From: Heligmosomoides polygyrus polygyrus
Taxonomy: Eukaryota > Nematoda > Chromadorea > Rhabditida > Heligmosomidae
Reading direction: 5' to 3'
Length of the DNA stretch: 64,000 nt
Assembly: GCA_947396885.1 (NCBI GenBank)
Contig: OX377205.1
Location: 71,830,969-71,894,968 of the forward strand
In this document: piece after piece, positions 34,880-46,444 of the stretch
How the letters are laid out: each line of letters opens with the position of its first letter
How positions within the stretch are numbered: the first letter of the stretch is position 1
The notes under the pieces: generated by a model
The model's input: the letters and a program-made list of their open reading frames with translations, nothing else
Databases searched by the model: none
Told to the model about the DNA's origin: nothing
Position numbers and translations under genes: made by a program

Positions 34880-35023
34880 TTATCGCCCATCGAAAACTCT
34901 GTCAGTTAGCATGAAATGAACAATTTTAGCTGAAAAACTTACAAATCGGAAGGGCTATGATGCATTTTGCATCTCAAAGCTCTCTTTGGATACTTCTTCA
35001 GTTCAGTTGCATACTTCAATTTT
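34880..35023 (-). CDS. Candidate terminal exons of an unidentified gene
   Basis: On the minus strand CTATCTCTTCAG is followed by an 81-nt open exon (35023-34943, KLKYATELKKYPKRALRCKM then HHSPSD) and a perfect GTAAGT donor. After a 44-bp intron ending CTGACAG, a 19-nt exon (34898-34880) keeps frame and reads LVFDGR then TAA. The splice signals are good and phases agree, but there is no recognised homologue and no upstream exon has been found, so this may be chance. Confidence 0.25.
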
Positions 35024-35298
35024 CTGAAGAGATAGAAGAGCACTTCTCTAACCTCATCACTGCGTCTCGTTTATCCGCGAAACTTAAACAGCAGCGTTTC
35101 CGGAAACTTTTCAATAAAATTTTATAATTCGTTCCTTTTTGCTCTCCTCTATAACTGAATTGACCTCACCTGATAATTCTTTGAGGGGCTATGAGTGAAA
35201 GGATAATATCACCATATACATTCAAATCCAACATTCCGCACTAGCGGGTCAGAGGTCGCGTCGTCCACCAACAGTTCTTGCTAGACATGCTACCTCTC

Positions 35299-35378
35299 GG
35301 CGTGAACCGCTCATCGACTCCACCTACTTCCACAAGCCATCTTGTGGAAATAGGTGGAGTCGATGAGCTGTTCACGCC
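35299..35378. repeat. Near-perfect 38-bp hairpin, 4-nt loop
   Basis: The left arm 35299-35336 (contains CTCATCGACTCCACCTACTT) and right arm 35341-35378 (contains AGGTGGAGTCGATGAG) pair with two mismatches around CCAT. The arm length suits a small foldback element or a short-hairpin RNA precursor. Nothing around it tells which. Confidence 0.85.
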
Positions 35379-35539
35379 ACACAAAGCTTCCAAGACCCCT
35401 CTGGCGCTAATCGTGTGACGTAGGAAAGCGAGGGTGGGTGAATTGGTTGTCGGGCAGGAATGAACTTGAAACAGAGCGCTACAATAGGACAGACCTTTCC
35501 ACCCTAAGGTGTTTGTCTAATGACGATTTTAAAAAGCGA

Positions 35540-35815
35540 TAGAGGACGACGTCGAACTGCCACGCATTCGACTTCTACGAAATATCGAGGAGTCCATTCG
35601 AATGCGAGTTTGGACTGCAGTTAACGCGTCTTGCAGCCGATGGACCAGTCAGTGTTTTGCTGTTCCCAGGTAGGCCTGCTAGGAATTCGTCGTGCCCAGT
35701 GCGATGAAGCGCTTTAATAGTGAGCGGGACTTGGACTAAGAACCTCAACTCGAGTTGCCCGCTGCAGCCGACGCCTTCTCTGACTGCGCTACCGACGGCG
35801 ACCCTACCCGTTCGC
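35540..35815 (-). mobile_element. SINE family 1 copy
   Basis: From GCCACGCATTCGACTTCTAC to CTCTGACTGCGCTACC. It is nearly full length and strongly diverged in the middle. Confidence 0.7.
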
Positions 35816-36707
35816 ATGTGCACGGCTATGCTGGAGACCTTGCACCGGCAATCCCTCAGTCCTTGTTTGGAGGGCTTTGACGTGCAGCCACGTCACTGTG
35901 CGAATTGTATCAATTATGATGGTGCCCATTCACCGTGGGGCCTGACTTCTCATCGTTAATACATCGTTGACCTCGACGGCATTTTGGGAATGCCTCGTAT
36001 ATGCGTTTGGGCATCCCACCTTATCGTCGAAGTGACGTTGATGCGTGCATTGGAAACGAGCGGCATCCTCTGCTGAGCGAGATTATCGTCGCTTTTCAGC
36101 GAGTGGGAATGTTTGACGGAGGTTATAGGCCATAACGTGGTTCTGAGCAGATGTCATGCAACGAGCTAAAGACTTAGGTAAATATGCACATTCTTGCGAT
36201 ACCAACAGCCGTCGTGCAATACCACCCTTCGACGATTATGTGTTGTATTTGGTTCTTCGTGACGTTTTTTTTGCACTGGCAACGTATAATATCCAACAAA
36301 GTATAAATAAAACAACGAGGTGTATATTCAATTTTCAGGGCTAGCATCGCGAAAATTCAGAAAAACTTAAAAATAATCTATCTAATCTAAAGATACGATG
36401 AAAATCTTGGCCACTCTGGGGATGTTTTCCACAGTTACATGAATACGTCAAAAATCTCATTATTTTGAATATGCTTTGCCTCCGCTTTAGCGGGAACGTA
36501 CACGAGAAGAGTTTCGGATCATCCTTCAATGCTCGTAGAAACTACACTCTCCGCCTATTTTAATAGACTCCTGTCGTCAGATGAACCACGTCACGTCAAC
36601 TGACAAGCCTGTGACTGATAAAATCAAGCGAAGAATCGAACGAAGCAAGGACCGTAATAGAACAACAGTGCGGCCCTCAATGCTAAAGAAGTATGGGGTA
36701 ATAGAGG

Positions 36708-36978
36708 ATGACGTTAATTAATCCATTTTGGGATGCGCCACGCATTTTGCTTCTACGGGATACTGTGTAGGCAACTTGAATACGTACTTGACCTAAACAT
36801 TGACCTGCGGTGGCCAGCCGAGTGGTCAGTGCTTTATCCTTCTCGGACAAGTCTGGTACAAATTCACCGTCCAAGGACTGATGAAAGATTTGTTTGGCCT
36901 GGACGCGAAATCTGAACCAAGAATCTGGAATAGTGTACACGCGGCATCCGGTACCCTTTCCGACTTCGCTACCACGCG
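36708..36978 (-). mobile_element. SINE family 1 copy
   Basis: From TTTTGGGATGCGCCACGCAT to CCGACTTCGCTACCACGCGC. It includes GGACAAGTCTGGTACAAATT in the middle and is among the better preserved copies. Confidence 0.8.
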
Positions 36979-37048
36979 CTCATTAAAGAAGTATACGCCA
37001 TGCAACTTACCTCACCTGGAAATTTAAGAGATTATGTACAGCGCTGCC

Positions 37049-37275
37049 CGTGTGCACCTCGAATCAGTTCAAGGTTTTGGTCCCGTTCGGGCAAACCAGG
37101 CGTTCCATTTCTCTGTGCTCAGCGAATATTTAGAAAATTATCCGGGAAGAATGGAGCATTGACTTGTCTATCGGTTGGCCATGCTGAATTATTGAATATA
37201 TCAACTACCCGTTTAAAATTCTCACCGATAGCTCGTAGAAGCAGAAGTAGGTTTCGCTCGTAATCATAGCCTTTA
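37049..37275 (+). mobile_element. SINE family 1 copy, plus orientation
   Basis: GTGTGCACCTCGAATCAGTT, then ATTATCCGGGAAGAATGGAG and TAGCTCGTAGAAGCAGAAGT run in the reference order. It lies 70 bp from the inverted copy at 36708, so the two form a loose inverted pair. Confidence 0.6.
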
Positions 37276-37639
37276 TCGTTTTTTTTTTCACCGGAATGTC
37301 GAACAGTGTTAATAGTGATACACTACAAGTGCCATTATTCTACTTCACGATGTCCAATTCCCCATGGTTTGACTGGCATGGGAAGCAACACGAGGTTCCC
37401 AGAGCTCAGACGTAAAAAGGCAAACAACCTTGATCTCTCCACAAATGGAGGAATCAGATTAAGGTTGGCTGGCAAGGAATTTAAACCTTTAAGTGTACAC
37501 CAAAGAATTTAAGCTCCATCTTCATTTTGTTCAACCTTTGTCGTTTCCTTTCAGGGGTTGTCCGACTAGGAAGTTAGATTATTTGTTGTTGGAGAAATCG
37601 TACAATTGTTTAAAAATACAAATCAAGGATAGAGAATGA

Positions 37640-37908
37640 TGGACAGCGCTATTTGGGAAGGGCCACGCATTCAACTTTTATGGAATGTCATGGAGACAAC
37701 TTGGATACTTATTTGGCCTGTACCATAACTTGCAGTGGTCGGCTAATGCACAAATCAGTGTTTGATCCTATCCGTACAAACCCAATAGCAATTAACCGAC
37801 ACCGGAGGGATGGAAGGCTCGGTTGACCTAGACGGGGAATCCAAACCAGGAACCTGGAGTCCGGTGCACATGGCTGCCGGCGTCTCCTTCAGCTGCGCTA
37901 CTACGCGC
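37640..37908 (-). mobile_element. SINE family 1 copy
   Basis: From GACAGCGCTATTTGGGAAGG to TTCAGCTGCGCTACTACGCG, full length. The head side retains the GCGCTAC A-box complement. Confidence 0.75.
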
Positions 37909-38261
37909 CTAAAAACACAAATTCAGGCGGTTATTTAGAGTGGTATTCCCTTGGCCGATTCAGTTAGCCTCCCTCTTTAGGCAGTTTTTTGTGGGCATCA
38001 AAGTTTGGGTATCTATCAATGCAAAATGTTGAAGTGATTTGGCTTTTTATTTATTCATTTCACCTTTCTCCTCTTCAATCAGCGACTTCTGGAGTGAAAT
38101 AAGGATTGTGTTTTCTTCTACGTCATCCCCAACTTTGGGGTTCCTCCTTATCTTCGCCATATAGATGGGGACCGCCGTCAGGCGAATATGAACTGCGAAT
38201 GCTTGATGTACGGGATTTGCTTCTCCTGCCTGACAGCTCCGCTATCTATCCGGTGCATCCA

Positions 38262-38402
38262 TGAGTCGGATTCATCAACGACTGAAAACTCAGATAACGC
38301 GGCTTATCGCTCACCATATCGCTTGATAAGCCACGCTGTCAGGGAGTTCGGCTGTAATTTTCTCTGTTAAATTGCTGTCAGTTGTGGATGAATCCGGCCC
38401 CA
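38262..38402. mobile_element. MITE, second copy of the GGATTCATC family
   Basis: Starts GTCGGATTCATCAACGACTG and ends GTTGTGGATGAATCCGGCCC. The internal ATAACGCGGCTTATCGCTCA is the complement of the 34-kb copy, so the two copies are inverted with respect to each other. Confidence 0.8.
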
Positions 38403-38658
38403 GATGGAGTTATTCTTGGCGGGATTAAATTTCACCAGCGTAAAATAAGGCGTTACGATTAGTGACAAATTCCATAGTAAGGTTGCTTGCAAGTCGCTTG
38501 GAGGCGTCAAATAAGATCTTTTGAGAAAAACGTAGTCATTCCGTTGGTCGCGCGTTCTTCCTTCTGGGATACCTGCAAATTAGTGTTACCAATTTTTCTC
38601 ACAGATGCCGTTTGAAATGGTAGTGCTACGCATATGCCACAGACAAAACGAAGTCTAT

Positions 38659-39033
38659 CTATCGACTACCATTTATCGATAATGTATGATATCGATCTTT
38701 GCATACGCTTATGAAATTGCGAGTATATGGCAAATGGTCAAAATAAATCACTGTTTCATTTTTGTTGCCAAATTCCATAGCTACGGAAGTAATCAGTAGT
38801 ATCGTTATCGTTGTGCCCCTACATTCTGCTCTGAATTCTAAGTGGCCTCTCTCCTGGTTCTTGCAGCTTAGCTGTGTCTTGGCGATGAGCAAAGATCGGC
38901 TTAGTCCAACGATTATTTTCCCCGTTAATCCAGAAATGGTGCTTCTGTCATGCCTATTAGTGTCATAAAGGTGTTCAGTGTGCTCAGTGTGTGCTATAGC
39001 GTAGCCGGAGACGTAGAAAGATGAAGAGTACAA
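38659..39033 (-). pseudogene. Possible copine-like C2-domain fragment
   Basis: This is an open minus frame of 124 codons. The segment DTNRHDRSTISGLTGKIIVG, then a block ending KNQERGHLEFRAE, resembles the end of a copine C2A domain (a D.D/HD motif, I/IG...L, then K....G.L..RAE). The strongest match is only about 40 residues and the flanking part is unremarkable. No splice partners were found. It could be a decayed exon or a coincidence. Confidence 0.25.
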
Positions 39034-39039
39034 GAGTTT

Positions 39040-40935
39040 GTGAGGAGTCTTATCGTTGCTTCTATTACAGATTCAGTGATAGATAGGCCTCCATTGATCT
39101 AACTAACGAGCGGCTCTTTTGTCTTAAACGGCTTCCATGGCGCTATGGTTTCTACCGTTAATTGTTAGCGATGAGGAGTCCTTTGATTAGAAGCTCCTCT
39201 CTGTCTTTGAAACTATTCATCGATCGCATAAGTGAATCCCTGATACTTTGACGGTAGCAGACGAACAACATTCTCTTGATGGTTTCTTAGTTTCTTGTCG
39301 TGGTCCGATTAGAAGGACCTCCTGTTCTCCAAAGTTCGAGTTCGACCCCGTGCATGTCATCTAAATCATTCATGCCCAAGGGCTGGATGAGATGTCGCTC
39401 CTCGACATCACTCAAAAGCGTGGCGTATCCCCAAAATAAGAGGAGACCTCCATTCCGCGTCTATTCTGCCTTTTAAAGTCACAGTGGTGCTTTTGGCGTG
39501 TGAAATCAGTGAAAACCACAGCGGCCTATCGTCGGAGCCCATGCGTCCGTGAGTGACGGCGGGTGTTCGCTTCTCCGCTCCTTCCCCTGAAGATCCGGTC
39601 GCGCACTGTCTGTCTATCATAAATTACGACGCCATTAAACCGTCCTTGCTGAGAAGATCCAATTACTCTTCCCGTAATGGGCATCCTATTCGTTGACCTC
39701 GGCGTGTGAAGAGCTCGATGCGATTACGTGCCCGAGTAAGCTGATTTAACGTCTCGCTGGCGTGTTGTGCTGCGTCCGTGGTGAAGAACCACTAGCTCTT
39801 TTGTTATTGCCGACTCGTTGACGCTCTTCAAGTACCAATATGCTGAAAAAGCCTAGAACATTTTCTGTTGTTTTCGAATTTCATGCGCGGTATTGGCCAT
39901 GTTGTTTATTTTTTGACCGAAGATGATTAAGTTGCTCGGAATTTAGCATTGGCTTCGGGATGGCTACGCGTTTTAATACTTTTGGGTCATGAACTGTGGA
40001 CTCGTCATCGTCTATTCGTGGGCGTGCATAGCACCATATTGGTACTTGGTTCAAATTCCTCCACACCTCTTGGTGAACTGGTCCCGAACCATTGATGTCT
40101 TGCGCTCAGCCCATGTTGCTTCAGGGCATTTACCCCATGTCGAAATTGGGAAGGCCGACCTAACCGATTGCGTTCATTGGTTGTACTTCAGAAGAATTAT
40201 TCTAGCTTTATGTGTGCTGGCCCTTTCGCTTTGAAGCGTATGTCTGAGCGATGGAAAAAGGCCATCTTAGGATATATAGATTCAATCGGGATTAGAAGTG
40301 CCTACTTAGGGTTAACAATTTGAGGTGAATATCACGCGAACATGATGGACGACGGGTTTCACAACGATTAAATAGTATCGAGCGCTTACTATGGATTTCT
40401 GAAGCAAACCCCAACTAGTTGTTAGAATGGCCGTTAGGCTGTCTGACTGATCTTCTTCTTCTGGTCCCTTTTATTCTTGATAAGAGATGACAAAAGTGAG
40501 GCAGGGCGTCCTCTAGTACTAAGCATCTGAATCATTCCAATTCTGTGTTGGAGAATAAGTTTTGTTGGATTCGAGAAAGCGCTCTGCTAACTTCTTTTGC
40601 ATGTTGTAATGAGTGTGTTACCCATTGCAGTTGCTCTGAAAAAGATTATAGCAGAAAGTGAATGTCTGATTCGTATTTTTCACTCTTATAGCTTCACGTA
40701 TCCGATATTTTATCTTTTTGAACCTATCTAGCGGAAATCAAGCACATAGATCTTCGATGTGCAAGCGAAGCGCGTCGAAGAGTAGTCCTGATTCGTTTCC
40801 CTCCGTCTGTTTCCTAGGCGCGGTGTCCTAGGTGTGTTACAATTGCACCGCAGAGCACTGTTTTCGCAGAATTTTTCCATCGCTTAGCGACCCTCATAAG
40901 AACTCACCAATTGCATCACTCGATCCACTGAAGCG
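39040..40935. other. Unassigned intergenic stretch
   Basis: No gene, RNA or element is recognised with confidence. Short minus-strand frames at about 39700 are Arg-rich and might be old LINE sequence. Confidence 0.35.
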
Positions 40936-40947
40936 CTAAAGGCTTTT

Positions 40948-41596
40948 ATTTATTTATTTGTTTATTTATTAGTTTATTTATTCATGGACGTGTCAATATA
41001 TATTACACAATACACGTGGATAAAAAGAAAAGGAAATGAAATGAAGCCAGGACGTGCTAAACAGACTCAGGTATGTATGGTCGCCAAATAAAACATAATG
41101 CTAAATTCGCTTAAACAGGCAAATTCACGAGCAAAAAATGACCTGAGAACTGACAGCGACAACTGTGCGACATTTTCGGATTCACCAAGCAGGCAGTTCA
41201 GCTCCCTGAAATTCCTCTAGGTGAAGAAAAATGATCTAGCCTGTGTCCTTGCGACGCTGACATAGATTCTGAGTTTGCATTTTTTTTATTTCATGAGAAT
41301 AGAGATTTGAAGAATAGCAGTGGGTCAACTGCAGCGGTTCTAGTCAGAATTTTGATCAACACGAGCAAATCAGCCTTTTTTCCTCTGAAACACAGACTGG
41401 GAAGACCAAGAATCTTTGCTCTGGTGGATCCGTTTGGCAAATCGCAATATTGAAGTCGACAGCATCTCATAAACAGCTTAAGTGTATAATAGTTCTGAAC
41501 GGTTTTCAATAAACCGATATCCTTCTTCCTTCTTTTTGGTGGTGTTGAACATGGTAGTGCTTCGATCGGCCGCACGTAAATTTCGTAAGCTCGCAA
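40948..41596 (-). pseudogene. CR1/Jockey-type LINE 3' end with (AAAT)n tail
   Basis: The minus frame 41596-41291 reads MRAYEIYVRPIEALPCSTPP, then KDIGLLKTVQNYYTLKLFMR, ILGLPSLCFRGKKADLLVL and IKIL. This is the post-RT C-terminal region of CR1/Jockey-type elements (AY..YVRPxLEY, DI.LLE.VQ...T..L, LGLPSL..RR..ADL...YKIL). Downstream on the same strand the sequence ends in an (AAAT)n-like tail at 40948-40982. It is 5'-truncated, with the catalytic RT core absent. Confidence 0.75.
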
Positions 41597-42009
41597 GAAG
41601 CTCTGCAGGTCTTTTCGTTTTCAATATTCCTTCAATAATTTTCTTGGTTCGGAAAATTGTTTTTTTTTTACCAACGCTCTATAGTGGTCGTCAAACCTGA
41701 GACGAGTCGATGTTGAGAAGAACTAGATCTCGATCCACAGAGACCGAGTTCAGTGACACTCCTAGATTGTACGCTGATTGAGGAATTTGACTTCTAGTTC
41801 CGACTGTGAAACTACAAGATTTTTCTAGTGCATGGGGTAGCTCCCACATTTTTGCCCACTCATCTACGCATTCGAAAGCTAACTGTATCGCTGGACAGTC
41901 TAGTAAATTTTCGATCTTCTTGTGAAGGCTTTATACGTAGTGGATGAAGGTCGACGTTCTCTAGTCCCTTTGTCGGTTTCGCGAAATGCGCTACTTCTGT
42001 GCGATCCTA

Positions 42010-42215
42010 GAGGGGTCTAAATGCATGTTTGGCTCATAGTATAGATAGGCTTGCGGTGATCAGCCGACGTACAGTAAGTGTTTTATCATTGCCAAGTCCG
42101 GTATCAATTCGTGGACCCAAGAGGTTCTCGTTGACCAAGACGGGATCGGAAACCAGGGCCAATTCGGGGTGCACGCGATAACCGCCGCTCCTCCAACTGC
42201 GCTTCACGCATCGGT
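42010..42215 (-). mobile_element. SINE family 1, truncated
   Basis: CTTGCGGTGATCAGCCGACG to CCTCCAACTGCGCTTCACGC. The tail-side third is missing. Confidence 0.65.
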
Positions 42216-42219
42216 TTAG

Positions 42220-43335
42220 TACATAGATGGCTGTAAAAATATGTGAATGCAATGTGGCCTTTTTTTAACCTGGATAGGTTGTTAATATTGTTGAAGAACG
42301 AACGCCACAATATCATTGCTGAAATGTCATAGCAGCAGGATGAACGTGAACAGGCCTTCAATGGTAAATCAGTTCTTTACTTTTTCATCGAGAAAGCTGA
42401 CGTTTTAGGTATTATTTGTGCAGAAACCTCTTCATCTTCCCATACGTTAGCTCATGGCTTTTACTTTATTCTATGTATTTTTCAAACAGCTTGGACGCTC
42501 TGACATTCTTGCTGACCACTATGTCATCTCGAGAACAATGCAGATCACCGGCCTTGCAAAACGGTACCACTGACTCATACCATCCCTGATTCATAACAGG
42601 ACGTAACGAGCATTGGCTGATTAGCAGCTGCATGACGATTATTACCGAGGCTTTGTTGCTCTTACACAGATCAAGACTGTCTGAAACGGATTTTAAGGGT
42701 GAGCCATCCATGAACATGGTTTATTGAGGTTTCAGTTGTGTGCTGAAGACACTATGGCTACCGTCGGGTCACGCAGCTTTAGAAGTTTTCGTTACGCATG
42801 AAGCTCGATTAGCTTGCGCGAAGACAATTCAAACAGACAATCACAGTCTTGGGTAACGAATTCTTTTCCACCTTATATCTCTATCAGATCTCGGTCTTTT
42901 GTTGATCTAACCTTTTTCACGAGTAACCTTTTTCACTATCAATTAACGTTGCTTGTTCCTTTTCCTAGCACTTCTGCAAGTATGCGGCAAAACAGGGTTT
43001 CTCAATGCACTGCCTGAATGATGAGAGTTGTTGTTATTTTAGCATTGCATTGTTTCAGCAACGTTTTACCTGTACTAAGAAGCAGAATGGCGGGAATTAT
43101 ATGCTTGTACTTGATTTATTACGCCGTGCACTACTCCAGAATCCTGCGATCCTTATTACCTGATTGATGATTTAAATGTGGGCCTAGTCATTAATGTGGG
43201 CACCACGGGAGACCATCACGTGCCAACCAATCAGGCCGCAGCGATTGGGCGTGCCACTCACAAAGGAACGGTCTGAAGCGTATTCCTGAACGGGGAGAGC
43301 GAGTCATACAGGAGGGATCCTCAACTCCTCAATTA
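42220..43335. other. Unassigned stretch
   Basis: No gene or element recognised. Confidence 0.35.
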
Positions 43336-43339
43336 CTAT

Positions 43340-45490
43340 AAAAATGTATTTCTTTTCTTCCAAGTCTTGAACCAAAGGAGTAGGGGGTCCCTGAATTCAC
43401 AATGGAATCGCCGCCTCTGGAGTTCTGGGGTCTCTTTTACGCCCGCGATGCCACTGCCAGCAAGCGGCTCGAGTGCAGTGGATGTGACTTTGCTTCATAC
43501 GAGAGAGGACGGCGATTCGATTCTCCTGCACTGCTGTATCTTTGCTTTTTAACTGATTGGTTGAGATTTGAGGGACCCTGACGTCTACACTATTTTCAGA
43601 CGTTTTCAGACGCATTTTTCCAGCTGTATGCTGTGGAGAGTAACTTTCTTGCGACTTGTTTATTACCGACCGGTTTCAAACCAAAAGGCAATGGGAAAAC
43701 TACTCTACATAATGATGTATGAAGGTTCAACATCAGTTATACACAGACACAAAGTGCATGAAGCAGAAGCACTGGTCACAATACGGGCAGCGCATAAAGC
43801 TACAGGCTCCTCACAGTTTGCTTCCCTACATGGACCAATGACATTGGAAAAAACCATCCTGCTCGGTTTTTCAAAGAGACCAGGATGTGACGTATTAGGG
43901 TGGGCCAAAAGTAATGAGACAAATTCAACAAGTTCCTTTATCCCCCATATCTCTTTATAACTCAATTACAACTCAACGGTGCTGAGGAATGTATTCGCCA
44001 TTAAGTCAATAACATTGCTGCCATCGATCAGCCAACTTCCTGATCCCATCCTTCCAGAACTGCTTAGGCCTAGTGCTGATCCACTGCTCGTTATGGTTGT
44101 CGAGGTCTGCTTTGGTCCTTGTGTCCCTTCCGACCATGAAGTCCTTTAGGCTCACGAAGTAGCGGTAGTGGCGTGGAGAGATGTCCGGCGAATACGGTGG
44201 GCGAGGCACGTGAACGCCCAGCTGAGCAAGCTTATCCGTGGTCACTTTTGCCCGATGTGGTGCGGCGTTGTCGAAAAGGAGAACCTTCTTTAAGGGCTGA
44301 AACCGAATAAGTGTGAGTCGCTGGTTCATCTCTTCTATTTCGTTCACCATGGCCTTGGAGTCCATCCTCGCGCTTTTGGAAAACGGCTTCCGGTATACCG
44401 GTCCATGGGCGCAGACTCAAAAGCTCAGGAGGTGCTTCTCGCCGTGAACATCCCAGGCCTCACCGAGACTCGCTGCTTGGCAGGGTTAAGGTAGAAGACG
44501 TATTTCTCATCTTGCGTGAGTATTGAGGCCAGGCTGCTCAGAGTTGGGAATAGGGCGAGATTTGCGCGACACAGGTTACGACTCGTCAGACTGGGGTTTC
44601 GGCATGAGACAGACTGGGTTTTGGGATGCTTCTGGAAAAGGCGAAAGTGGTCACTTCTCAGGTGGCCTTCAGTGAGTAGCAACCAAACTTACAAATGCGA
44701 GAAGCATAAAACCGGACTCCATTCACGACATATATGGGCACGGCATGGAGAGTCTCATTACTTTTGCCCCGCCCCCCCCCCCCCTAATATGACAAGCTTT
44801 GAACAGGCATAAGCAACCAACTTTTCAGCGTGAGGATGGCAAAGGATTCAGTACACCAGCAACACAACCTTCAGTGTCATTATAACAATTCCGTTCTTCT
44901 TCATCTACCCGCAACTTCGACCCTTTCCTTCAGGATGTTGTCCCTTTTCTGCAGGTCAGAAGGAAAGTCGTGCGTAATGGTCAGCAGGCTGAATCTGGCC
45001 GGTTGCACCCGAAGTATTGTCCGAATATTCAATGTCTTCGCTCGGGGTATGCACATAGCTTGAATCGAATGTAGGGAAACAAACTTCGAGGAACCTGTAG
45101 CTTTTGCTCGCTGTCCGTGTTGTGACCAGTGGTACTTCGTGCCCTTTGTGCCTGTGTATTACTGGTGTTGAACATGTATACATCATCATGTTGAATACCA
45201 CGCATGCAGCTGGAAAATTGTGCAAAAAAACTCTGAATATGGTATAGACGTCAGACACCTTCAACTCTCAACCAATCAGTTGGAATGCAAAAATAGAGCA
45301 GCGCAGGAGAGTCTAACACCCCCTTGCCTCCCTCGCATGAAGCAACGTCATTCTCCACCGTACTCCGAGCCACCTGCCGGCAGATGGCGCGGGCGTACGA
45401 GAGACCTTAGAACTCGAAAGGCGCCGATTCCATTGTGACTTCAAGGGCCTGCTACTCCTTTGGTTTAAGGACTTGGCAAAAAAGAAACAC
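43340..45490. repeat. Long inverted repeat enclosing a mariner
   Basis: The left arm 43340-43850 and right arm 45065-45490 are inverted copies. Shared words include AACCAAAGGAGTAG, CACAATGGAATCG, CTGATTGGTTGAGA and ATACACAGRCACAAAG; further in are GCTACAGG and TTTCCCTACAT. The interior holds the mariner at 43895-44788 plus about 270 bp of unassigned sequence. The arms have chance frames only. It looks like a foldback element into which a mariner jumped. Confidence 0.8.
43895..44788 (-). mobile_element. mariner element, deleted, TA duplication
   Basis: TTAGGGTGGGCCAAAAGTAA (then TGAGAC) at 43895 is mirrored by GTCTCATTACTTTTG followed by an expanded C run and CCTAA ending at 44788. TA flanks both ends. 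Minus-strand transposase pieces: LTQDEKYVFYLNPAKQ (first Asp region) and VLLFDNAAPHRAKVTTDKLA then RPPYSPDISPRHYRYFVSLK (second and third regions). At 894 bp it lacks the N-terminal DNA-binding part and has frameshifts. The terminal repeat differs from that of the 15311 element. Confidence 0.9.
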
Positions 45491-45494
45491 AGTG

Positions 45495-46440
45495 TTATAC
45501 CATATGAGGGCTGAGGTTTCGTCCTGTACCACTTGCTCTTCCCGTTCAGAATACTCTTTAGACCCTTACCTTGTCAGAGGAAGCCTGTAATACATGCGCG
45601 TATTCGTTACGTGTTGTGATTGGTTCTGATTGATTGACGTGCTTCCGTGTATCTGTGTTGCGCACATCAATGACGAGACCACAGAAGTTCTTGGCTCAGA
45701 GTTTTATGTAATCATGATAAATCGAAGTCATTCGTCAACATGATTACTCACCAAAGCCATCCGCGAAGGTCCATGCAACCATGTATTAAAAGCTTCAAGC
45801 AAATGACATACGAACTTTTAATCAAATATGGATCTCAGGTTCCCCTAGTAAACTGCGGCCTAATTTGAAAACCTAAGCTCTAGGATTTATTCTTCGGAAG
45901 ATTCCCTCCCTTGTTTCTTGTAACACACTGCCACAATTGCTGTGGCTTGAAAATTAATATTCTTAAGATCTGTTAAAGCACAGTCTTCACATTTTTGAGG
46001 CACCTTATATGCTGCACTAACATCTGGAGAGGCATCATATTAATGTGGACCTTGTGTCACTCTCCATTCTACCCAAAAGTTTACGTTTTTGAAAACGTAA
46101 AGGAATTAAGTGCGTTCGGCATCCCAGAATAGGTTGGAGGGACGTGGAAGAGCCATCCATCAATGTTCGGCTAGTTGGCTGAATAGGAAGAGGTGGGCGG
46201 TAGGCGAAGAAAGGCACGCGCAATGCGGTCGTGGCTGTTTCCGCTTGGTTTTCTCGTTTTGCGTTCGCGTCGTAAAGCACGGGCTCGCTGACCGGAAAAG
46301 ATGGAAAATGAGCGAGGACACCGCTCAAGCGTCATGGAGAGCTGAGCCGTTACCCTCATCCCAGGTCTTCTCCGTTAAAGGCCTCGACTAGTGTTTCAAT
46401 TGTTGGAGATTTTTATCGCTGGATCGTTTCTCCAGGCTCC
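45495..46440. other. Unassigned stretch
   Basis: No recognised gene. A short block (TCCTGTACCACT at about 45519) recurs near 52842 after similar sequence. Confidence 0.35.
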
Positions 46441-46444
46441 GTTC

